Assembly (NCBI GenBank): GCA_963922205.1
Contig: CAWUHX010000086.1
Coordinates: 186,001 to 250,000, forward strand
Origin: Romanomermis culicivorax
Taxonomy: Eukaryota > Nematoda > Enoplea > Mermithida > Mermithidae
DNA: 64,000 bases
Direction of reading: 5' to 3'
Numbering within the stretch: position 1 is the first letter of the stretch; each line of letters opens with the position of its first letter. The notes under the pieces were generated by a model. That model made no database searches. It saw only the letters and a program-made list of their open reading frames with translations, and was not told the origin of the DNA. Below are positions 43,322 through 57,450 of this stretch, one piece after another. The position numbers were made by a program, and so were the translations under genes.

Positions 43322-46300
43322 ATGCCCGATCACAAAATGCTCCTCGGCCCGAATAGCCCAATATCGAGCAACGGCGGAGAAAATATGATCGAAGACGATC
43401 CCGAACTTGACACCGCCAACAACGCCCATCTAAACAACAACGATAAAATGTCTTGCGATCAAAACAATAATAACAACGACGATAAACGATTGATTATCGA
43501 CGAAAATTTGAATAACAGAATTTTTGCCAAGAATGATGCTGATAAAAATGAAGATTGCGATTCGGTGACCAACAAAAATAACCGATTATACGATCACGTA
43601 AGTTGTAAATATAATTTGCTAGACAAATTTTGGAGTCACGAAAATTTTGCAGTGTTACATAGTGCTGCTAGTTCCACGTTGTACAAAACTCAAAATTTTA
43701 GTGGCCTCAAAGTGCATGGGTTCTAATTACTGTAGCCGTATATTGTGTTGTTAATCTCCTCTTGTATCTTTTCGCGACGAAAATCTGCTACGTAATTATT
43801 AATTACTTATTGACGAATCAATTAACCCTTTATTTAACCAACGGTCATTTTTATATGTAATTACGCACGTTGACCAAGCAACCTTTTACGATTGGCCTCT
43901 TTTTGTTCCATTTTCGCCCCTTTTCCAGAATATTTAATTACCTGCGAGATCAAAATACACTCGCAGAATGAATAATTTTTGCGCTATAAATCTGAATCTT
44001 TTGACAATCCTCTTACGACAAAAATACAGTTTTTGGTAAATGAAGCAAAAAAATCTGGACGTAAATTACGTTGACATCCGAATTGTTTTGCATTTTCTGT
44101 AAAAAACACTGCTCGATTTTTCTTTCTCTAGACGCTGGACAAAAGCCAAAAAATGAATTTGTTATTGGCTCATCATCAACAAAATTTCGACTACGACGAA
44201 CGCGATATTGAGCAGGATTTAATGCAAGTTCGACGATTAACTTTAGAAAAAGCGCAATCAGATTTGTTGGCCGGTTTCGGATTGGGATTCCCGCGTAAGT
44301 TTGCATATTTTCGATTTTTCCTCAATTGCGACCCAATTTTTAAAACTTCGATGTTCAGTATTAGGCGGTTTACATTATTTACCGAACGGACACTCATTTC
44401 TGCCGGCTGCTGGTCTAAATCCGAAGACAATGGCTCCCGCTGACCTTATGAATTTATCAACATTGATTCAACATCAGGTATGCCATTTTTGTTCTAGAAT
44501 TTCTGAATCATGAATTCTGCTCCTTTCTGCATGTCAATTTTGTCTTGGAGAATGATTTGGTTTTCGGTATCAGTTCTCATTCAACATTGAAAATTAAACT
44601 TTTTTCTCAAGAAAATTGTGATAGATTCTAGCCTGTAAATTTTCCGCCTAAAAATCAATAAATAGTCGAATCAAGTTTAATGAGTAAATAATTCCAAAAT
44701 TAAATTTCCACCTCTTCTGAACTAATAATTTAATTTGTCCAATAGCTATTTGATTCATGTGGTTATTTTTACCGAATATATGGTATTTTAAGTTATTTTT
44801 GTTTTAACAATCAAAATGGTCTTGTGGTGTTCTACTCGCGGCACACTGTTTACACAATTCTTTTTTCCCTCTAGAATCTTTTAACCTCTCCACCGCCAGT
44901 CATCGGTCATAAAACTCATTCGTTCGAAAATTTGCGCCGAAAATCCTCGCCGATCAACGGTGGATCTCCTGAACCGGAAGATTTGTCGATGAATCGAAAT
45001 TCGAACGTTTTAGATCGACAAAAACGTCTATTGCCGGCAATGCCCAACGACGCGGCGACGACGGTCGTAACGGCCACCGTCCGTCGCACGCCTTCGTCCA
45101 TGATTGCCGTCGACGATTACGCCGATTTGCACAGTTTGTCGCCGGCTGATTCGTCGATCAATGCGGCTTCCGGTTCGTCGCACAATCAACAAAATTGGTC
45201 GTTTGAAGAACAATTTAAGCAGGTAAGTCAGCATTGGAACATTAGACAATGTTGTCTTTGATTTTTTTGGTTAGAGTTCTAAAATTTGGCATATCAAGTT
45301 AAAAATAATTTTAAAAAATAATTGCCTAACGTTTCCCGAAAAAGAATTATTTAATGAATCAAAAATGTAGAACGACAGATAAGACAAAGGAAAAATCTAT
45401 AAATAGTTGAATTTACCATTTCGGATTTAATTTAACTTCTTCGTGAATCTGTTATGCGAAAATGTCGATATGCTTTTTATCTTGACCAAATGTTGGGCAA
45501 AAAATCAACCAGAAAAACTCTAAAGAGGTGGCATTAAAATTTTTTCATCTGGGTCTTCCGAGTGATTTTCTGAAATTGATTTGCCTATTTGGCGTTTTAA
45601 ATTATCGCGATTTTAGCAGTTTCATCAGACTTTTGATCGTTGAAGCTAAAAAATAATCACTGGACCTATACATTCGAATGTTTAACTTTTGTTCCTCCTT
45701 TCTTATACCGTTGAATTTTTTGTAAATAATTTAGCATACTGTCTCTAAGCTTCATAATCATATTCACAGCTTTTTTGTTGCACATTAGTAATAACAAATC
45801 AGTTTTGTACATCTTGATTATTCTATGCGGCTTTGCATACTGTAATAATATATGCAAATTCAAAATATTTCCGGTTAGCTAGCTTATTTCATTATGAATG
45901 CTTTTATGCCAGTTTATTGAGCCTTGTGTAAGCTCATTTGTCATTCTATTGCCTTTGTTGAGCTTTAACATTTTATGATCATTTCGATGAGTTGACACGA
46001 TATTTATACATCATTTAAGCTTTTTCACTTTTCTGCCTACAGTAAGATCCCTGGAGGCGAGAAATGATTGGCCGGACTTTATTTAATTTCCTGGCTATAC
46101 GGCCATGTACAAATCGCTGGGGTGGAATCATTGTGCATAAAGCAGCAACACCAGCAGCTAACAGTTTATATAAAATTAATGCAAGCTTAGATACCCTTGT
46201 TATACGTTGCTCCAGTAGTTGATTGCCTTCTGTCTTTAAAACGTAATTATGTTCCGTTATACTGTAGCTTTGATAACAAGCAGCATTTTGTAAAGACAAT

Positions 46301-49300
46301 TTGCAAGCTTACTAAAATGGTGAAAATGTTGAAACATGCTCACCAAACCAACCTGTTTTCGACTATATGGTCTGCAGTTTTTTTATAATAGAACACGCTA
46401 TTTCACACGTTGCAAACTTCAAAGTTTTATAGTAAATGTCATTGGACGAGGAAGTCCAATCATACAGTAAAATATCAGAGTATGAAAGTCATTTGATCAG
46501 TAAACGAATTGATTCAAAATGAAGAACTTTTTACCTTGCCACCTCGTGTGAAGTGCGACTAGTACTTGAAACAAATAATTAGTTTAATTTTTGGCGTTTA
46601 CCATAGTTTATCACCGGGTATCATCTCATTCCTATGACACATTTATTTAAAGATTCCGATCGTAAACTTGGTTTTACAAACGATGCATATGTTATTCTAC
46701 ATAGGTCGCTCTGTTATAATTTCGTGTCAACGATTCTCTTACAGTATGCCAAGTTGCTTCCTGTGTAATCTCGATATTAGTGCGTATGAATCAGTATGCA
46801 ATATATATATCCGAGCTTAAAAAAATTTGCATGCTGTAAATATGCAAATACGATAAGAAGCTTATACGTTGAAGGAATTTTACGATCAGAATTTGTATTC
46901 GAAGTTCTGTTCGAAAAATATTTCCTTTTGAAAAATTTCTCTCAAAAAATTTTTTTCTGTGACTTGGAACAGAATGTTTTGAAGAAATGGTTTTTTTCGT
47001 CGATCAGAAGATGTCCCCAAGGTTAGATTTTCAGATAGGAGTAAAGTAAGAAGTTTTCGGAGATGGATACATCAACATTCAACAAATGAATCATTTCTTG
47101 AACAGCATACTCACCCAGAAAGTCCTTTTCCAATTGTAGCGGTAAAATGTGTTTGGAGGTGTTAAGTGGTATGGGGACACTCCTGGCGAAGGATCCTCAC
47201 ATCTCAGGATATTGGCGACCTTCCTAATGTGATCGACACATGAACTAACGGCAGATGTTCCAAACCTCACTATACATGTACAGCATAGAAATTCTGCTAG
47301 AGGTCAGCCAGGACAGGGGATGGAATAGAATTTTTTCTTTATTGCTAACAGAAGAAAAAGTCTTCTAACATCCAAGCAGCATATTCTTCCATGTATATTA
47401 ATCAAATATGTGAAACTATTCGCTTGGTCAGTACTTCTTAAAGCTTTAATGTCACTCTTTAAAATCAAGGATGTTGTGATTAGAATAATCGTTAGACGAG
47501 AGCATTATTTTCGTTCTTACGACGTCTTCCTCTTCTCTTTTTATCATTTTTCTTTATCATCTTCTTGATCAATGCTGGGGGTCAGCAAGAATCTGTTGAA
47601 GTTCAATGAAAATCTGTTAGGGGTTAAGACTCACCCGAGCCTTCTCATGTGCATTTATGAACCTAACCCTTATTAGACCAATAATGTTTAGTTTTGACCA
47701 AAAAGTATAATAAGATAAAAATGTCAATTTTTTTGCGGATCACGACATAATGAATCGTTTTTCGGACTAAAAGCCATATTTTTGAGAAATGTTAAGCAAA
47801 TTTTTGGGTAATTAGTTTTTTATCTCTCCGCACTCTCCCAGAAATGAAGCGCGTCTGCCGAACCCAACTCTGGAGATGCTCCTGAGCCATCCAACGTCAT
47901 GTAGCGCTTACATGTACCCATCATGCCATGCCAATCCCTTTGGCGCATACAGTTAATCGGGTTCCACCAGTTCATAGACTTGCTTCAATCCCATTTTTAT
48001 ACCCGGCGTCGCCCTTCATTTTATGAACGAGTTTCCATTAGTCTTAGTACTCGTAATTAATTTCAGAGTAGAAAATTCTAATTAAACTTTTGTTACAGTA
48101 AATTTGTCGGGGGAACTAAAATTTTATTACTTAAGAAACAACCTTTTCCATTGCCTCTACAACTCGAAGGCAATCAATTTACTTTTTTTGCTCTTCAAAA
48201 TTGTTCACTTTTCAATATTAAAGCTAAAATGTTACGATGATGATGATAGCTTTTTCGTTTTAAATGAGCTTCTTACTTTTTGCTAGGATAGAGTAAGCTC
48301 GAAAGTAATTTAGCTAAAAACAGGTTAAAATTTAGTCGCCGGTTTCAAAAGCCCTTCGAGACTTTAATTGATTCACAAACTGTGTACATTTGGATGTCTA
48401 TATAATCCGGATTATTAGAACCCGGCGTCTGTATAGGGGATGGTCGAAAAAGGGAAAAATGCTAATTGATGAAACTATAAAGCTTATAACGTACAGTAAT
48501 ACCGCAATATTAATCTGCTATTACTGTTTCGGTAAGCTTATAGCTGAGGCTGGATTTTAAGGAAAAAAGATTATCGGCCAAGTGCCAATATTAGCCAATA
48601 TTACTGTATAAATTGATATATGAGACAGCAATACATTTCTGGCACAAAGGTTACCTGATCTTCAGGAATTCTCAAATGCGAAAACTCAGAATTTCATCGA
48701 GTAAATGGCAGTATATTGAACTACGGTTTATTATTATATGAAAATTACATCCGAATCATAAAATTTAAATTTTCTAGATTCACATCTTTCATCGATCCTT
48801 TAAAAAGGTACAGCATTTTTGAAAAAAATGTTGTCCCTCATTAAACGTTTGATTCATCATCTGATTTTTGCGCGAATTTTCGTATTTGCAATTTTATATT
48901 TCAGCTGTACGATCTCGGCAGTGATCAAAAACGCAAAGAATTCTTAGACGATTTATTTAGCTTCATGCAGAAACGAGGTAAGTTGTTATTTTTTTGGAAA
49001 CACCGCGTTTACCTCAGGACGATATACAAAAATCTGCTTTTATTTATCCTGGCGTTAAGACGATAGGGAATTTTATAGATATTGTCTGAAAATTTATATG
49101 TATTGTATTGTTTCCTTTAATACGTACTAGACTTACATATTTATCTTTCCATGTGAACTTTCTCCGGCCGAAAGTAGCAGATTTTGAGTTCAAATTTTCT
49201 GTCGGTTTTTGACTTTTCTTAGTAGGGTTATGTTTACCTACCTTATACACATATTGTATTACTGTAAATATAACGATTAGAGACTGCTATAAAAATGCCA

Positions 49301-52300
49301 TCAAAATTTCATATTTGCTTTAACTTTTAGCAAACAAAAAAGGAAGATTTATAATGCATTTCGAGGTCCCGAAATAGCAGCTTTTCAAAATTTTTCGCAC
49401 TTCCGAATATTTCTATGTATTTACTTTTTAAGTTGCTACGTTGAGGAAAATTTCCAAAAACGTAAAATCTACGGAGTAAATTAAGATGACGTCATACTGC
49501 AAAATATCGGGGACTTGTTTTTTTCGAAGAAAAAGTGAATTTTCGCTTTTCATAGGAACCCCTGTCACAAGGATCCCTATAATGGCCAAACAAGTATTGG
49601 ACTTGTACGAATTGTACAAATTGGTCGTTTCGCATGGCGGTTTGGTCGAAGTGATCAACAAAAAAATGTGGCGCGAAATAACCAAAGGTCTAAATTTGCC
49701 CTCGTCTATAACTTCGGCGGCATTCACCCTGAGGACACAGTGAGTTTGAGATTTTGGAGCTAAAGTTTGTGGTTTAAAAAATAATCACTTTTTTCAAAAT
49801 CTTCAATTGACAAAATTTTGAGTAGAATAAATCTTGTCTTAGATTTGATTGAGGTCTTGAGATTTACTGTAACTCGATTCCGATTAATGCATCGCGTCCG
49901 CTTTGGAAAATTAGAATTCAGTTCAACATTGAGAAAAAAAATTTATAATTTTTCACGCTTCTGTTTCCATGATAACTGCTGATAACCCAATTTCTAAATA
50001 TTTTGTGGTCTAGACATCCAGTGGAACGTCGTCAGATTTTTATCGACAAAATATCAAATTTTCTATAAATAAAATCCCAAGCATTTGTCGGTCATTTATA
50101 TATCAGCCTTTTAGCAAAAGATCGAATTGCTTCTCCATTTGTTGAATGGGAAGCAAGTAAATTTTATGGACCATCTGCAGCAATGCATTCTTAAGAATGC
50201 CCCGCATTGTCAGATTTCTTTCTTCTGCTACAACAACACCTCTCAGCTTTTGGTGCCCGTGTGTATAAAATTTATTTTTTCCGCCATCATTTACATATCA
50301 GGAGGCAAAAAGTTTTATATTTATCTAACAAACAGCTGTTTGCTTGTTTCCTCTCTTCCCCAGAAAATGTGTTAAATTAGTAGTATTCTTTAGTTTTTCT
50401 TGTCATAGATATTTCCTTTCTTCGATATTTTATTCTTTTTTTTCTGCTAGCGCATGGATGAACGAATCACATTGGTTGCATTACTGTGGGCATACGAAAA
50501 GTTTGCTTTCGAGAATGTTTTGCGATTTGGGCAAGAGAATGAGCTCCGAGATAATTGGAATGGAAAAAAATAAATTATATGAATAAGATGGAATTTTAAA
50601 AGCATTTCATTTAGGCTGTTTATGGAGTTTAGAAACGTTGAGAACATTCCTCATTTGCAAATAAGCAAGACGAAAAAAACTGATGAATCGGAACGCATTT
50701 AAATATTCAAAACGAAGAATGACCTATCAGGCAATTGATGGCTTTTCCTGGCACACTGATTTTTTGTCAATAGGCTCACTATATATCGCAATCGAAAAAA
50801 ATTTTTAAATCATTATAAACAAAATAAATAGTGAAATTAAACGAATGTTTTAAATGTTGTTCTTATCGTTGCTTATGTAGTTAGGCTTGATGCTGTGCTG
50901 CTATAGAATAACTAGAAAATCACAAAAGTCGGCTAGAAATCAACTATTTTCATAAAATCAAGTCAAACGACAAAAGCTTTACCAACTATAAATTAAAAAC
51001 ATACGACTGACATTAAAATATCATGTAACCAAAACCAACCAAGTAATTGAGTTTATTGACAGCGAGAACTTCTGCCGCTTCCCAGCACTGCTTGATTCGT
51101 TCTGATTTTACGCATTTGAATTTTAAAATTTTTCTAGTTTGGTACTTTTGACACTCGATTCTGAAAACTTCTGCGAATCATCATATCTAGTAAAAACTCT
51201 TGTAAAGAATAAAATTCGCGATTGTGCATTAACAAAAAGGTCATTTCGGCATAAATTCCGAAAAATGGCTTTTTTACTACTCTCGGTGTAGAATTCATTA
51301 AAGTTCTCAAAAAATAGATATACCTATTTCCTCCGTTCATAGAATCAAATTTCAAACTTCAATGCATGCGCTGAACTCCAAAATATATAGAATGAATTTT
51401 TTATGCTGCTGCTGTGACCTGTTTCGAAGTGTATCTTTTATGTTTCACATTCAACATCGAAAACCAACCTTTTAAATTGACAGATTTTTTTTTTAATTTT
51501 TGCGGGTACACCTACCCATTTTCCTATAGCCGGAAAGGCAGGCTTTACAGAACTAAACGGTCATACAAGTGCCCTCCTTATATGAGAGCCGCTCTTCGGG
51601 TGCTTTTTACCGCCTAGTGGAGGCCACATTACACAGGCTGGCGTCTGCCAGATTTACTATTTCATATACCTAAGTCCTTCATCTACTGATCTCCAATTCT
51701 CTTTGGTTTTAATTATGATGTTTTTTGAGGCAAAGGTTGAATAGATTTTCTTTTCAAAGGTATATGAAATATTTGTACCCGTACGAATGCGAAAAAGAAA
51801 AATTGAGCTCGCCGGCCGAATTACAATCGGCGATCGACGGAAATAGGCGCGAAGGGCGCCGCACAGGCTACCACCCTTACTCGCAAATTTCGCCAACTTT
51901 ACTGCCGGCAGTCAGTCGGCATCATTTGGGTAAGTTGACCTGATTTTTTTGATGAAAAATAGATGTTCAGTTATAAAATGCTAGCAAGTTGAAAAATGAC
52001 AAAAATCGTTACTGTTGTCGAAATCGTTTCGACGAAACTTCCACTGTAGAATTCAAAAAGTTGCTAAGAGGTAAATTGAATAAGCTCACGAATTTTCAGT
52101 CCAGTGTGATAGTTCAGCAAAGAATCATAAGTACTTGCTTTCCATTTTTATTCTTTTGGGGCATTTCAAAATAAACATAGAAAACTCATAAAGTTATTTA
52201 TTTCACAATCTGTATTTGCTTGAAAATTTACAATGAATTTGGAGCGATTTCTAACTCATTGCGTTTCCCCTGATGAAAAATTGAGTTTTCTTCTCATTTT

Positions 52301-54598
52301 TTCCTACTGTTGTTATTCTGACTTAGTTTTTCTATGATCTGTACTTTATGAAAAATTGATTCAAGTCGAAAATGAATGAGGAAAAATTTTGTAATTAAGC
52401 TTAATCTGTGCTACATCGGAAGAATGTTGTTAACGAAGTCAAGATTATTCCTAGGAAAAAATTCTGACCCTCTGTACTGCCCCTATAAAGTTCAGGTGTG
52501 AACTCTCAGAATACGTATTAATTCCGTTTGCTAGACATGCATGACTTCTGAATTTTATCAGAAAGTGAAATTCTTCGATTTTTTCTAGAAGACGATGGCA
52601 TAGTACCTCCGACGGCTTTGACGCAACAGGCTATAGCTGCTGCCTATAGGGAGCAAGCACTGGCCATAGAAGCTGCCCAAAGACATTTCGAACTTAGTCA
52701 AAGGTATAATACGCCTAATATCCATGCACATTTTTAAAAATTAGATTTTTCGGAACTCTAGTATCACCTGAAGCTTCCTTTTGGAAGCCTTACAACAAGC
52801 ACTAAATGTGAAATCTGTTCATGTTTCGTGCTGTACGATCCTGAGCTTGAAGGCTCATTTCTCAATTGATTTTTGTTTCATTTGTTGTCAATTTTCTGGT
52901 ACCTACTGTAGCTAACCCATTCTTTTTTATGCGCTTTTTTACTATTCTTTCGCTTTTATGCATTCATTACTCAACCATTAAAGCAGTTGCTTACTTTTTG
53001 AACCCAAAATCTTTTAGTGGTCGGAAGAGGCAATATACAGCTTCGTTCAAAAACAAAACTGAAGATTATCGCCCGCAATTTAGACGTCGTAGTTTATCCA
53101 TTAAAAATGTTTTTATAATTGGTAATGAAAGAATTTGAAAACGAAAAATGAAAGAGAGGAAGACAAAAAAAGTGAAATTTCACGGAAATATGGCGGCTGG
53201 CGTAAAAGTTGGATTCTTGGCCCGGTTCGCAAATAACAATAGGTTGGAAAAAGTCAGAAAAACTGCATTTTTTGGTTTTCTTTTTGTTGAACGAATAAAA
53301 TTTTATTTATTGGCTAAATGCGAAGTTCTTTTTTGAAAAAACGAAAATGTGACATGAAAATTCTTACGGTAGATAGTATTGTCATTACAGTATGTGGAAT
53401 ATGTGGCGGTTTTTTGTTAGAGCTTATTGATTATGCTGTACAATTTGGAATATTTAAAATGGAACAATGTTTCTAACGTAGGCAAAGATTTTGATTGGAG
53501 TTCGTTTGGCTTCATTCGCAAAAAAGTAGCCTAAACAATTTGAATCGCTACATTATTGACATTTCAATGTTGGGAATTGTTTACAAAAATTGCGGAATTC
53601 AGTAAAATATGAAATTATCTAGAATTCTGAATTAACAGCGTCTGGAAAGGAGTCAAAAATTCGGGCAGAATTCAAGATTTTCCAAGTTGAAAAATGATAT
53701 TCTAGATATAAAAACTTTTCATTTAGTTCAATACTGGCTTCATCACATGGAATTTGTTTCTTCCTTTCTTCCTCTCTTCGTTCCTTGAAAATAGTAATCT
53801 TGCTTAAAAAAGTATCCATCTTCAAGTTATTGTGCGCATTTTTTTGTTTCTCAGGGAAAATCAACGAAGGGCCGCCTCGGATGGAGCCAGTTCTTGTAGC
53901 AACGAATCTTTAATCAATGAGGACACTCCGATGACCCCCCTGGACGCCACAACTAGCCCGCAACGTCCCAGTCTATATCCGGGCGGCGTTTCGAAGCCCT
54001 CGATCAAAAATCAACCTATTCCCAGTAATTTTCGAAACTGTTTTTGAGAGTTGATCTCAAAATTTCGTAGTATGTAGGAACTTTAAATTTCAGACCACTC
54101 GATCGGGCATCCAATTAATGGCCACGTCGGCGAATCCCCTACCACCAAAACTACGACGATAAACGGACATTTGGCTTCCTCATTACCCGATTCTTTCCAA
54201 AAATCTACTGCTAATGGATTAGAGACGAATAATCAAAAAGCGGAGCTCAACGAGAGATCCACTCAGGAAGCATCGAGCACCCTGTTGCCCACTACACATA
54301 TTAAAGTGACCAGCAGAAGTGAGTGACATTGATTTTTGAAAAGTATGATTTTAAGAATAATTCATAAAAACTTGAAATGGTACCTTGTGATCACATTTGG
54401 GAAAAAATTGTACTAAGAAATCAAATACATCTAGCAAATCTGTGGCTTAATGCATATAGTATATATTTTTGAATAGTGTGCAGTTTCTGCCCTCTTTCAG
54501 ATGATGGTCAGTCGAAAGTGGACACTTCGCTTGTGGTCAGCATGGAGATCAACGGCGTCATGTATCAAGGCGTCCTGTTCGCCCAACCGAACGCGTAA
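43322..54598 (+). CDS. ARID3: ARID3 / dead ringer (retained) family transcription factor
   Basis: A nuclear AT-rich DNA-binding regulator of the ARID3A/dead ringer/CFI-1 family. Exons: 43322-43597, 44132-44294, 44365-44477, 44875-45222, 48905-48977, 49556-49739, 51760-51929, 52589-52703, 53855-54024, 54094-54318, 54501-54598; 1935 bases, 644 residues, all GT-AG and in phase. Residues 1-92 are Asn/Asp-rich. The extended ARID domain spans about 290-415: WSFEEQFKQ, LYDLGSDQKRKEFLDDLFSF, GGLVEVINKKMWREITKGLN, SITSAAFTLRTQYMKYLYPY, NRREGRR. The REKLES region is split: helical REQALAIEAAQRHFELSQRR in exons 8-9 and the beta part MEINGVMYQGVLFAQ at the very C terminus. The start ATG follows in-frame-free AT-rich leader and opens the first coding exon; upstream non-coding exons are possible. 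The 3.7-kb intron 4 and 2.0-kb intron 6 are the largest. No sign of decay. Confidence 0.96.
51968..52182. repeat. Diverged K-family MITE in ARID3 intron 7
   Basis: Retains the K order: TATAAAATGCT, CGTTACTGTTGTCGAAATCG, GCTCACGAATTTTCAGTCC, TACTTGCTTTCCA, GGGCATTTCAAAATAAACAT. Tips are eroded. Confidence 0.55.
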
Positions 54599-55473
54599 TT
54601 ACTCAACAACTCTGTAGTCTGAAAAATCGTATACGGCGCAAACTTTCGCGATCTATGTAAAATTTTACGATAGCATTGATTTGATTTCTATACAACAAAT
54701 TAACGCATCATCAGAATCCGGGCCCTGAACACGATAATCAACGGTAAAACGGATCATTTTTTTCACATAAATTTTATTTATGTTTTTCCGTTCTTTACTT
54801 TTTTATTACTTTTTTCGGTGTTGTGCGATTTGTATACTGAAATTTACTACACATAGTTTTAACTCGATGGATTTTACGTGTATCGTCTTCGACGCATAAT
54901 TTTACTTAAAATATTTTTTATCGTATATGGTATTTGAAGTAAGTTTAGGAATCTTTGTACATTGTATAGTTGTTTTTTATGTTTGGAACCTCTATGCAAA
55001 TTTATTGTTGTTTCGTCATCACTTTTCAACGTCGTTTTGAAAGACTATGCAGTGGAACTTTTTGTTGTAAATTGAAGAAAAATATGAGCTTCTTCCGGCG
55101 TCAATATATTATGCCAGTTTTGAAGATGAGAAATGTAGATGTTAATTTGTATACATTTTTGCGAGATTTTTTCTGAATTCGTATTTGCAAGTTATATGTG
55201 TGCCATCTAGTCTTCATCTAACATAAAAATGTTCAAAAAATCGACAATACTAGGACTTCAAAACTTACAATACGAAAAGCAGGTACATGTTTAAAAAATA
55301 ACAAAAGTTAGCGCTCGTGTTCAGGAGAAAAACAAAAATATGAAATCGCGATTGTTGCTTTTTACAGGATTGCAAGGAAAGCTAAACTACATAAACGTAG
55401 AATTTTCGAAATTTACAGAAACTGGAAAACAAGCTGCAAATGCTATCATGTATTCATAATTGATTTACCGACC

Positions 55474-55712
55474 TATTGTCTGTTTTTCTTGAAATGCTTT
55501 CAAATCATGGTAGTGGAAAGCAAGACACAATCGCATATTGTTATGAGTTTCTGCTGAACTATATGTCACATCAGAATGTAAATTTTTGAGCGAACTCCGT
55601 ATTAGTCTTTAATAAATTTTCGATTAGAAAATCCGGATGTCAAGGCTTTGTGTGGTGGAGTTTTCCGACAGTTACTGATTTTCGCTATTTTTCAATTTAG
55701 AAGCGTATAAAA
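55474..55712 (-). mobile_element. MITE K5, TA-flanked family, reversed and diverged
   Basis: Begins (after TA at 55474-55475) TTGTCTGTTTTTCTTGAAAT and reads as the reverse complement of K3. The far end is eroded near 55712, next to a separate small palindrome TTCCACCA/TGGTGGAA. It lies in or just past the ARID3 3' untranslated region, and an AATAAA at 55611-55616 falls inside it. Confidence 0.55.
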
Positions 55713-55822
55713 TTCCACCACTATATTGGTGGAAGCCGTTGCTAATATTTTTTTGATCGATGTCCATAATGCACAGCATAGAAACCTGCTGGGGTTAGCT
55801 AGGACAGCGTATGGGGGCTCTA

Positions 55823-57450
55823 GGACAATTCGCCCCCAGCAATTCGTTCCCCACAATTCGCCATCACTGCACTTCGCCCCCCGGACAATGCGCCCCAACA
55901 CAATTCGCCCCCAGTAATTCGTCCCTGGTACTATTACTTACCAATAGTCCGTTTTTTATAAAATGCTTCCAAATAGAAACGTGACACAAATGAGTACTGG
56001 CGCCAAAATCGTGTATATAAAGTTCTTTTTGTAAAATTTTTCACTCGAAAAATTGCTAAAGGTTAGTTCAGTACGCTTGCAAATTTTCAGTCCTACATAA
56101 TATTTTGTTTCTCAGATAATCGCAAAAATCTGAAATACTACTTGCTTTCCACTTTCATTATTTGGAAGCATTTTAAGAAAAACAGACTATAGGTTTTAGG
56201 TTAAGCAACTCCATGATACGTTATGTAATATATCTCCAGACATTTCCCCTATTAGGTAAACATATTTTATGTGAAACATAAAGGAGATGAAAAGATGATT
56301 TTTCACTTCGCCCTGTCACCTCTGTTTTCTTTTTTACTCTTTTTTTACATTGTCTTTTTTCTTTTCTTTTCTAGTTGCAGACATATTTTCTTTTTTCAAC
56401 TTCATTTCTTGTAACTTTTTATCGGGATCTATGGAGAGCAATTAAGATTATGATAAAGTATCACAATTATTCTACGTGTGAATCTATTGTGTTCTTCACT
56501 ATCTTTTTTTGTGACAACGTTGCGGTGTACCAAAAACAAAAAAAGAATAAAAATAGAAAAAACAGAAGAAAAATATAAAGGAAAAAAATAAGAAAAGCAG
56601 AATGCGTAAAAAGTAATCAAAAAAAAATATAGAAGAATAAACTATATAAGAAAGATGAAAGACAAAAAAAGAGGAATACAAGAAAGTAAATTAAACGAAA
56701 AAAGGAACAAAAAACGTAAAAAAACAAATCCAGATCGGAGAACATAAATGACACGCAATTCTGCTTATGATATCCGTGTTACACATTAATATTCTGCCTA
56801 AATTTTCTCGGGTATTCACGCCATCAGACTGAAATTTGGCATGGTTTCTGGGGATTAGGACACCATCATTACAAACTTGAAAAAATATTTTGGTCAAAAT
56901 TGATCATTTTCAGTCAGTTAAACTTTAGCTGCAAGCCTTCGTTTTAAACTCGAAGCCACACATTTTGTTTCAAGTAGAAAAAACAACTGTTTACTTCATT
57001 TCCAGGGAACTACTGCTCATACGCCTGTATTGCTGACCGTACGAGTAAAAAAGGTACTGACTTAGCACTAACCGCACCAGTAAAAAAATCTTATATTCAA
57101 AGAAAAAAGATTATTTGTGGACCTTTATTTGGAACATTGCTGTAAATATTTTTCTTCTTGTACATAATACTTGCACTCTGCATGCAGAATTCATAAATAA
57201 ACATGCTATTCCGGCTAGGAAAAATCTCCAGGTTTTGTGTATGGACGTGTAGAAATTACATAACTGCTAACAACCTGGTGGAGTTATTTTTAAATCTGAA
57301 TTTTTTAAATTAAAAAAAAAACAGTGTATTGGGAGCCAGTTACTGGGGGAAAATTGTGGGGGGGGGAGCGAATTGCTCAGGGGCGAATTGTCCGGGGGCG
57401 AATTACCAGGGGCGAATTGTGGGGGGCGAATTACTGGGGGCGAATTGTCC
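55823..57450. mobile_element. Element with about 105-bp inverted ends made of GGGGCGAATT words
   Basis: The left end (55823-55928) opens GGACAATTCGCCCCCAGCAA and repeats AATTCGCCCCC-type words about seven times. The right end (57344-57450) is the mirror array closing CTGGGGGCGAATTGTCC. Between them lie MITE K6, a C/T-rich then A/G-rich pair of tracts (56290-56400 and 56520-56720), and no coding sequence. No target duplication was recognised, so the true outer limits are provisional. Confidence 0.65.
55945..56189. mobile_element. MITE K6, TA-flanked family, inside the iterated-end element
   Basis: Left TAGTCCGTTTTTTATAAAAT, right TTAAGAAAAACAGACTA then TA. 245 bp and collinear with K3. Inserted just inside the left array of the host element. 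Confidence 0.78.
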
